Assembly: GCA_003140115.1 (NCBI GenBank)
Contig: PLIQ01000427.1
Location: 1-5,406, forward strand
Direction: 5' to 3'
Source: Actinomycetota bacterium
Lineage (GTDB): Bacteria > Actinomycetota > Actinomycetes > Streptosporangiales > Streptosporangiaceae
DNA: 5,406 nucleotides
The notes below the pieces were generated by a model. The model made no database searches, was not told the DNA's origin, and saw only the letters and a list, made by a program, of their open reading frames with translations. This document shows, piece after piece, positions 1 through 5,406 of the stretch. Position 1 is the first letter of the stretch. Every line of letters begins with the position of its first letter. The position numbers and the translations under genes were made by a program.

Positions 1-1458
<1,458 letters not shown>

Positions 1459-1460
1459 CC

Positions 1461-2195
1461 ATGCGCCAGATCTTCGCCTCCTCCGATCTCGGCGAGTCCG
1501 ACCTGGCCGCCCTGTACGCCTACCCGTCCGGGCCGTGGCTGCGGGCCAACATGGTGTCCAGCGCGGACGGCGCCGGGGCCCTCGCCAACCTCACCTCGGG
1601 CCTGTCCTCGGAGGCCGACCGGCGCCTGTTCGCGCTGCTCCGCACGCTGGCCGACGTGATCGTGGTAGGCGCTGCGACAGTCCGCGCCGAGAAATACAAG
1701 CCGGTGCGCCAGCATGAGCTCTGGCCAGACCTGCGGCCGGGCCGACCCCCGACCCCGCCGATCGCGGTGGTTACCGCGCGGCTCGACCTCGAGCCGTCCA
1801 GCCCCCTCATCGACTCGGCCCCGCCATCGGCCCGCACGATCGTCATCACCACCGCGCAGGCCCCGGCCGACCGCCGCGCCGCCCTGGAAGAGCGGGCCGA
1901 CGTGATCGTGGCCGGGCAGGAAACCGTCGACCTGAAGGCGGCTGTCAGCGCGCTGGCCGAGCGCGGCCACCGCCGGATGCTCGCCGAGGGCGGCCCGCAC
2001 CTGCTGGCCCAGATCGCCGCGGCGGGCCTGCTGGACGAGCTGTGCCTGACCATCAGCCCGCTGCTAGCCGGCCCGGGCGCGGGCCGGATCGTGGCCGGCG
2101 CGCAGCCCGCCGCCTCGGCGCAGCCGCTCACCCTGGCCCACGTCTTGCAGGACAACGGCTTCCTGTTCTGCCGGTACACCAGAAAAGAGCATTGA
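1461..2195 (+). CDS. RibD C-terminal-domain (pyrimidine reductase) family protein
   Basis: This is a 244-residue NADPH-dependent reductase of the RibD_C family, which has a dihydrofolate-reductase-like fold. Classical members reduce the ribosyl group of 5-amino-6-ribosylamino-uracil 5'-phosphate in riboflavin synthesis. The visible motifs are RANMVSSADG (28-37, substrate pocket), DVIVVGAATVRAEKY (65-79, nucleotide and substrate contacts), EGGP (176-179) and AGLLDELCLTISPLLAG (188-204). The zinc deaminase domain of full RibD is absent: there is no HAE or PCxxC motif, and the length equals one reductase domain. The ATG lies three bases past the glgX TGA with no clear Shine-Dalgarno sequence. 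It is the natural start because the family N-terminus (acidic stretch, LYAYP, WLRAN) follows directly, and translation is probably coupled to glgX. From memory the architecture resembles M. tuberculosis Rv2671, which can act as a dihydrofolate reductase analogue. Riboflavin synthesis is therefore not certain, and no other rib gene is in view. Confidence 0.9.
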   Translation: MRQIFASSDLGESDLAALYAYPSGPWLRANMVSSADGAGALANLTSGLSSEADRRLFALLRTLADVIVVGAATVRAEKYKPVRQHELWPDLRPGRPPTPPIAVVTARLDLEPSSPLIDSAPPSARTIVITTAQAPADRRAALEERADVIVAGQETVDLKAAVSALAERGHRRMLAEGGPHLLAQIAAAGLLDELCLTISPLLAGPGAGRIVAGAQPAASAQPLTLAHVLQDNGFLFCRYTRKEH

Positions 2196-2227
2196 TCCGA
2201 ACGGCCGTGGTGCCTGCCCACAGCACA

Positions 2228-2253
2228 GCCCAGGCCGCTCCGGGGCCTGAGGC
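2228..2253 (+). terminator. Possible hairpin terminator after the reductase gene
   Basis: CAGGCC at 2231-2236 pairs with GGCCTG at 2244-2249 around a 7-base loop. GCC at 2228-2230 pairs with GGC at 2251-2253 with one bulged A, giving a stem of nine pairs. It starts 33 bases after the reductase stop and just before a -10-like element. There is no U-tract, which is common for proposed actinobacterial terminators but leaves the function uncertain. It could equally be chance pairing in GC-rich DNA. Confidence 0.35.
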
Positions 2254-2254
2254 G

Positions 2255-2260
2255 TAGCAT
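2255..2260 (+). promoter_or_regulatory. Candidate -10 element TAGCAT
   Basis: TAGCAT fits the TANNNT pattern of housekeeping actinobacterial -10 boxes and lies 42 bases before the ATG at 2302. A second similar hexamer, TAGAAC, is at 2263-2268. No convincing -35 hexamer sits 16-19 bases upstream, where the hairpin at 2228-2253 lies. A promoter here would separate the membrane-protein gene from the glgX-reductase unit. Confidence 0.3.
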
Positions 2261-2290
2261 GGTAGAACGTGCAGAGCGGGGCCTGGATGC

Positions 2291-2296
2291 AGGAGG
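2291..2296 (+). promoter_or_regulatory. Consensus ribosome binding site AGGAGG that sets the start at 2302
   Basis: AGGAGG lies five bases upstream of the ATG at 2302. The upstream in-frame starts (GTG 2269, ATG 2287) have no comparable site, and this site would fall inside their coding sequence, so 2302 is preferred. Confidence 0.8.
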
Positions 2297-2301
2297 CTGC
2301 G

Positions 2302-2802
2302 ATGAGACTGCGAGCGCAGCGGCGGAACCTGGTGGTATGGAGCCAGTCCCGGGGCACGTACCGGGCCTCGCGGGTCACGCGACCCGCCCGGGCCAGGCGG
2401 ATCCGCAGGTGGATCCGGATCGGGATGCTGCTCACCGTCCTGCGCCTGCTGCCGCTGGCCCGCGCGGTGCGCGGCCGCTGGCGGCCCTTGCTGGCCGGGA
2501 CGGTCCTCACGGCGGCCGGGGTCATGCTGCGCGGCAGCACGGTCGGCAGCGTGGTTCTGCTGCCCGGGCTCCTGCTGCTGCTGTCCGCGCCGCTGATCCC
2601 GGGCACTCCTGAGACGGACCGCATGCAGCGCTCGGAGCTGGAGCGTGAGCTGGCCGTCTACACCACCTCGGCCCAGCGGTTCGATCTTGAAGCGACGCTG
2701 GACCAGTACCCGGACGACGTCACGCACGAGCTACGTGACATCCTCGCGGGCCAGGCCACAGGCCAGCGCGAAAAGCGGTTCCCGGCTATCGGACGGTTCT
2801 GA
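2302..2802 (+). CDS. Uncharacterised small membrane protein with Arg-rich N-terminus
   Basis: I do not recognise a named family. The product is 166 residues in three parts. Residues 1-61 contain 19 Arg and no Asp, Glu or Lys, including the cluster RARRIRRWIR (30-39), and carry an amphipathic hydrophobic patch at 41-53. Residues 62-100 form two close hydrophobic segments (about 62-77 and 81-100) split by LRGST, likely a membrane hairpin. Residues 101-166 are soluble and charged, with a probable helical module at 111-149 containing ERELAVYTTSAQRFDLEATL and a following YPDDVTHELRDIL. That module gives me the impression of a recurring segment in uncharacterised actinobacterial proteins, though I cannot verify this. 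The positive-inside rule puts the Arg-rich region in the cytoplasm, and a hairpin would put the C-terminus there too. The start rests on AGGAGG at 2291-2296. It stands between two spacers of about 110 bases and may be monocistronic. No enzyme motif is visible; a structural or regulatory membrane role is only a guess. Confidence 0.8.
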   Translation: MRLRAQRRNLVVWSQSRGTYRASRVTRPARARRIRRWIRIGMLLTVLRLLPLARAVRGRWRPLLAGTVLTAAGVMLRGSTVGSVVLLPGLLLLLSAPLIPGTPETDRMQRSELERELAVYTTSAQRFDLEATLDQYPDDVTHELRDILAGQATGQREKRFPAIGRF

Positions 2803-2921
2803 GGTAACGGGTTGACGCCCGCGGGCTAGTTCCGTCTGGCCGTACGCCCGTTGGACTGGCACGTTAGCCTGGCCTCTGGAAGGTCTAGTCACCGCCTGCC
2901 GGGACAACCAGGGAGACTGCA
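2803..2921 (+). promoter_or_regulatory. Upstream region of gadB with candidate promoter and operator elements
   Basis: This 119-base spacer probably carries the promoter of the decarboxylase gene. It contains TTGACG at 2812-2817 (-35-like), a perfect 10-base palindrome GCCCGCGGGC at 2817-2826, ACGCCCG repeated directly at 2815-2821 and 2844-2850, and TAGCCT at 2865-2870 (-10-like, which would give a leader of about 45 bases). The -35-like and -10-like hexamers are 47 bases apart, so they do not form one promoter. No exact promoter can be assigned from sequence alone. Confidence 0.4.
2911..2916 (+). promoter_or_regulatory. Ribosome binding site of gadB (GGGAGA)
   Basis: The purine-rich GGGAGA lies five bases before the ATG at 2922, which gives a protein N-terminus of the length expected for the family. 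Confidence 0.65.
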
Positions 2922-4325
2922 ATGCCGCTGCACACCAAGGTGCACGAGCCCGCCCAGGACGAAGAACTCGAGATCAACCCCATTTACTTCCGCGAGAAGA
3001 GCTGTGCCATCCCTCGGTACAAATTGCCGGAGCACGGGGTATTGCCGCGCACTGCGTTGCAGGTCGTGCGGGACGAGCTCATCCTCGACGGTAACGCCAG
3101 GCTCAACCTGGCCACGTTCGTCACGACCTGGATGGAGCCCGAGGCCGAGTTGCTGATGGCCGAAACCGCGGCCAAGAACATGATCGACAAGGATGAGTAC
3201 CCGCAGACCGCGGAGCTCGAGCGGCGCTGCGTGAATATCCTGAGCTACCTGTGGAACGCGCCGAAAAACAGCCAGGCGACCGGCTGCTCGACCACCGGGT
3301 CGAGCGAGGCCTGCATGCTGGGCGGGATGGCGCTGCTGTGGCGGTGGCGGGCTCGGCGCCAGGCGGCCGGACTGGATACCTCCAAGCCCAACCTGGTGAT
3401 GGGCTCGAACGTACAGGTCTGCTGGGAGAAGTTCTGCCGCTACTGGCAGGTCGAGCCCCACTATGTGCCCATGGTGCCGGGACGGCTGCATCTGGGCCCG
3501 GCCGAAGCCGCGGCTAAGTGCGACGAGAACACGATCGGCGTGGTCGCGATCATGGGCTCGACCATGGATGGCAGCTACGAGCCAGTGCTAGAGATCAGCC
3601 AAGCCCTGGACCGGCTGCAGGTCGAGCGAGGCTGGGACGTCCCGGTGCATGTAGACGGAGCCTCGGGCGGGTTCGTCGCCCCGTTTCTGCACCAGGACCT
3701 GGAGTGGGACTTCCGGGTGCCGCGGGTCGCCTCCATCAACAGCTCGGGACACAAGTACGGCCTGGTATATCCCGGGGTGGGCTGGGTCATCTGGCGGACC
3801 CCGGACGCGCTGCCGGAGGACCTGATCTTCAAGGTGAACTACCTGGGCGGCGAAATGCCCACCTTCGCGCTCAACTTCTCCCGGCCCGGCGCGCAGGTCG
3901 CCGCGCAGTACTACAACTTTCTCCGGCTGGGCTGGCAGGGCTACCGGCATGTCCAGCAGACCTGCCAGGACATCGCGATGTACCTGTCAAGCGAGGTCGC
4001 CAAGATGGGCCCGTTCGAGTTGCTCACCGACGGCAGCGAGCTTCCGGTGTTCGCGTTCAAGCTGCGCGAGGACGTCACGGGCTACTCGGTGTTCGACCTG
4101 TCCGAGCGGCTCCGCCAGCGCGGCTGGCAGGTGCCGGCGTACACCTTCCCCGAGGACATGACCGACACCGCGGTGATGCGGATCGTGATCCGGAACGGGT
4201 TCAGCATGGACCTGGGCAACCTGCTGCTAGACGACATGCGGTTGCAGGTGCGCATCCTGGAGCACCACCCGCAGACCCAGCCGCCGCCCGAGGTCCAGGC
4301 CTTGCGCCAGTCCTTCAAGCACTGA
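2922..4325 (+). CDS. gadB: Glutamate decarboxylase (PLP-dependent)
   Basis: The enzyme converts L-glutamate to GABA and CO2 with use of one cytoplasmic proton, which serves acid tolerance or the GABA shunt. At 467 residues it matches the E. coli enzyme (466, from memory) and looks complete. Expected elements are present in order: NLATF with Thr65/Phe66 (substrate carboxylate region), GSSEACMLGG with Ser127/Ser128 (PLP phosphate), Gln165 in NVQVCWEKF (ring stacking), Asp245 in HVDGASGGF (pyridine nitrogen), and the Schiff-base Lys278 in SSGHKYG. The last residues, SFKH, place His467 where E. coli GadB has His465, which closes the site at neutral pH. In wording such as NVQVCWEKF and GHKYGLVYPG it is closer to plant and actinobacterial enzymes than to E. 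coli. Position 246 is Gly where Ala is usual. No glutamate/GABA antiporter gene or GABA transaminase gene is in the window, so an acid-resistance role is inference. A good ribosome binding site at 2911-2916 supports the start. Confidence 0.96.
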   Translation: MPLHTKVHEPAQDEELEINPIYFREKSCAIPRYKLPEHGVLPRTALQVVRDELILDGNARLNLATFVTTWMEPEAELLMAETAAKNMIDKDEYPQTAELERRCVNILSYLWNAPKNSQATGCSTTGSSEACMLGGMALLWRWRARRQAAGLDTSKPNLVMGSNVQVCWEKFCRYWQVEPHYVPMVPGRLHLGPAEAAAKCDENTIGVVAIMGSTMDGSYEPVLEISQALDRLQVERGWDVPVHVDGASGGFVAPFLHQDLEWDFRVPRVASINSSGHKYGLVYPGVGWVIWRTPDALPEDLIFKVNYLGGEMPTFALNFSRPGAQVAAQYYNFLRLGWQGYRHVQQTCQDIAMYLSSEVAKMGPFELLTDGSELPVFAFKLREDVTGYSVFDLSERLRQRGWQVPAYTFPEDMTDTAVMRIVIRNGFSMDLGNLLLDDMRLQVRILEHHPQTQPPPEVQALRQSFKH

Positions 4326-4339
4326 GCCGAGGCCTCAGT
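4321..4339. terminator. Weak hairpin in the convergent gap after gadB
   Basis: ACTGAG at 4321-4326 can pair with CTCAGT at 4334-4339 over a 7-base loop, overlapping the gadB stop codon. GAGGCCTC (4329-4336) is also a perfect palindrome. Only 23 bases separate the gadB stop from the end of the opposite-strand tail frame, so any terminator must be compact and could serve both directions. The stem is short and has no U-tract, so this is a weak call. Confidence 0.22.
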
Positions 4340-4348
4340 TCGGGTGCC

Positions 4349-4630
4349 TCAGGACGCCGGCGAGACGCTGACCGACGGCGATCCGCTCGGCGTCGGCGAG
4401 ACGCTGACCGACGGCGACGCGGTCGGTGCGGGTGCTGAGCTCACGGTCGGGGATGCCGATGGGGACATGGCCGGCGACGTCGTCGCGGTCATGCTGGCAG
4501 CGGGGACTGCCGATATGGACGGGGCGGCAGCAGGTGACGTGCTCGGCGCCGACGTCGCCGGCGCGGAGGTGGTGGGCGAGGTTACCGGCCCGGACACAGC
4601 CTGCCCAGAGTGCGCGCCATGCGTCTGCTG
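4349..4630 (-). pseudogene. Frameshifted Ser/Thr/Pro/Ala-rich extracellular tail of the kinase gene
   Basis: On the minus strand this frame continues where the kinase frame breaks off and runs to a TGA at 4349-4351. From the GTG at 4597 it encodes 82 residues, of which 69 are Ser, Thr, Pro or Ala and none is charged. That is the typical make-up of the extracellular stalk of actinobacterial receptor-like kinases. It has no signal peptide and no plausible start or ribosome binding site of its own, so it is not a convincing independent gene. Nearly all codons end in G or C. The junction from about 4630, reading QQTHGAHSGQAV, would join directly to the kinase membrane segment after a one-base correction. 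The last part contains an 8-residue unit, SPSVSVSP, repeated 12 residues apart. No PASTA or other sensor domain is present. The alternative is a naturally shortened kinase followed by non-coding remnant. Confidence 0.6.
4358..4417. repeat. Two perfect 24-base direct repeats with 36-base period
   Basis: Bases 4358-4381 recur exactly at 4394-4417. In the minus-strand tail frame each copy encodes SPSVSVSP, with a 12-residue period (SPSVSVSPTPSG). A period divisible by three fits in-frame repeat expansion in a low-complexity stalk. Confidence 0.9.
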
Positions 4631-5406
4631 CCCGCGGTCGACGCCGCCAGCAGCCCCATGACCATTGAGGCGATCGTGAGCGGCCGGGCCAGCCGCCGCC
4701 GACGGTGCTCGTGCCGCCCTGACGGACCGGGAGCCGGCCGGGAGACCGGCGATAGCCTCGCGGACGTGACGGTCCGCGATGGGTCCTGGCGGTCCGGAAG
4801 CTCGAGGAGCGTGCGGGAGGCAGGCTCGGGTATCCAGCGCTCGGTCGGTGGCACGGCCGCTGCGTCCGCCGCGAACATCAGGTCACGGGCGGTAGGCCGC
4901 TGGCCGGGGTCCTTGGTCAGGCAGCGCTGGATCAGCCCGCGTACCTCCGCGGGCACGCGGTCCAGGTTCACCTGGCGATAGACCGCGCGGTAGGCCAGCG
5001 TAGGTGCCGATCCGCTTCCGAACGGCGCTTCGCCGGTAGCGGCGAAGGCGAGAACGGCGCCCAGGCTGAAGATGTCGCTCGGGGAGCCGACTTCCCGGCC
5101 TTCGACCTGCTCAGGGGACATGTAACCAGGCGAGCCGACCAGCAGCCCGGTCCGCGTCAGCGGACTGGTCTCGGCCGCGACCGAGATGCCGAAATCGATA
5201 ACCCGCGGCCCGTCGTGGGCCAGCAGCACGTTCGACGGCTTCAGATCCCGGTGCACCACTCCGGCTGCGTGAATGGCGCACAAGCCCTCCGCCAGCCCGG
5301 CCGCGAGTCGCAGCACCATCGGCACGGCCAGCGGACCGCGTTCCGTCACCGCGTCAGCCAGCGACGGCCCGGTCACATAGGCCGTGGCCAGCCAGGGCAC
5401 CGCGCT
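4582..5406 (-). CDS. Ser/Thr protein kinase (Hanks type), 3' part, with early stop after the membrane segment
   Basis: This is a membrane-anchored kinase that phosphorylates Ser/Thr on cytoplasmic targets. The frame is open to the right edge, so the N-lobe (P-loop, ATP-binding Lys, helix C) is off-window; GTG 5400 is an internal Val in the hinge region (VPWLATAYVTGPSL), not a start. The 274 visible residues include the catalytic loop HRDLKPSN (Asp54), DFG (Asp71), an activation loop with TSPLTRTG, MSPEQ (96-100), SDIFSLGAVL, and KDPGQRPTARDL near the end of the domain. All visible catalytic residues are intact. A linker of about 70 residues ending in RRRRLARP precedes a single hydrophobic segment (about 242-259). 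The frame then runs through 15 unusual residues, SRRMARTLGRLCPGR, to a TAA at 4582. A charged Arg-rich ending on the outer face is atypical, and the expected stalk is found in another frame downstream (4349-4630). The gene is therefore probably frameshifted, by mutation or sequence error. The substrate is unknown. Confidence 0.9.
   Translation of the reverse strand, partial: SAVPWLATAYVTGPSLADAVTERGPLAVPMVLRLAAGLAEGLCAIHAAGVVHRDLKPSNVLLAHDGPRVIDFGISVAAETSPLTRTGLLVGSPGYMSPEQVEGREVGSPSDIFSLGAVLAFAATGEAPFGSGSAPTLAYRAVYRQVNLDRVPAEVRGLIQRCLTKDPGQRPTARDLMFAADAAAVPPTERWIPEPASRTLLELPDRQDPSRTVTSARLSPVSRPAPGPSGRHEHRRRRLARPLTIASMVMGLLAASTAGSRRMARTLGRLCPGR

Noticed and set aside
2269..2301. Upstream starts GTG 2269 and ATG 2287 for the membrane protein.
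   Set aside because: AGGAGG at 2291-2296 is spaced five bases from ATG 2302 and would lie inside the coding sequence if an upstream start were used.
2064..2727. Minus-strand frames opposite the small membrane protein gene.
   Set aside because: The plus-strand gene has a consensus ribosome binding site and a sensible membrane topology; the antisense frames are Arg/Gln/Pro-rich without start signals.
3518..4438. 306-residue plus-strand frame inside gadB.
   Set aside because: It is a +2-frame shadow, Arg/Gly/Ala-rich, wholly overlapped by the well-conserved decarboxylase frame for most of its length.
4344..4661. Plus-strand open frame rich in Gly, Asp and Ala after gadB (GETLTDGD repeats).
   Set aside because: It is the antisense reading of the Ser/Thr/Pro-rich kinase tail, has no ribosome binding site, and ends in a sequence with no fold. 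The minus-strand reading fits a known kinase architecture.
5398..5400. GTG as the start of the kinase gene.
   Set aside because: The frame stays open to the window edge, and the residues around it (SAVPWLATAYV) are the kinase hinge region, well inside the domain.

Overview
The window is GC-rich DNA, strongly biased to G or C at third codon positions. Tightly packed genes, a glycogen debranching enzyme, a RibD-C-type pyrimidine reductase and a membrane-anchored Hanks-type Ser/Thr kinase all point to an actinomycete. The style suggests Streptosporangiales or a relative, but that lower rank is only an impression. No tRNA, rRNA, CRISPR array, insertion sequence or phage gene was seen.

Layout: (1) 1-1458 (+) is the 3' part of glgX, a GH13 glycogen debranching enzyme; its 5' end lies off the left edge. 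(2) 1461-2195 (+) is a stand-alone RibD C-terminal-domain reductase that starts two bases after the glgX stop, so the two are probably cotranscribed. (3) 2196-2301 is a spacer with a GC-rich hairpin, a TAGCAT -10-like hexamer and a consensus AGGAGG ribosome binding site. (4) 2302-2802 (+) is an unrecognised small membrane protein with an Arg-rich N-terminus, two membrane segments and a charged C-terminal module. (5) 2803-2921 is the upstream region of the next gene. (6) 2922-4325 (+) is a full-length PLP-dependent glutamate decarboxylase. (7) 4326-4348 is a 23-base convergent gap. (8) 4349-5406 (-) is the 3' part of a Ser/Thr kinase gene that appears to be frameshifted just after its membrane anchor. 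The kinase frame stops at 4582, and the Ser/Thr/Pro/Ala-rich extracellular tail continues in another frame to 4349.

Functionally the genes cover glycogen breakdown, a reductase of the riboflavin or folate-like type, conversion of glutamate to GABA (which consumes a proton) and signalling. Nothing in the sequence ties them into one pathway, and I see no convincing undescribed multi-gene system. The points most worth a second look are the apparent frameshift in the kinase, the uncharacterised Arg-rich membrane protein, the glgX-reductase pairing, and the glutamate decarboxylase C-terminus, which keeps the His that closes the active site in the E. coli enzyme.
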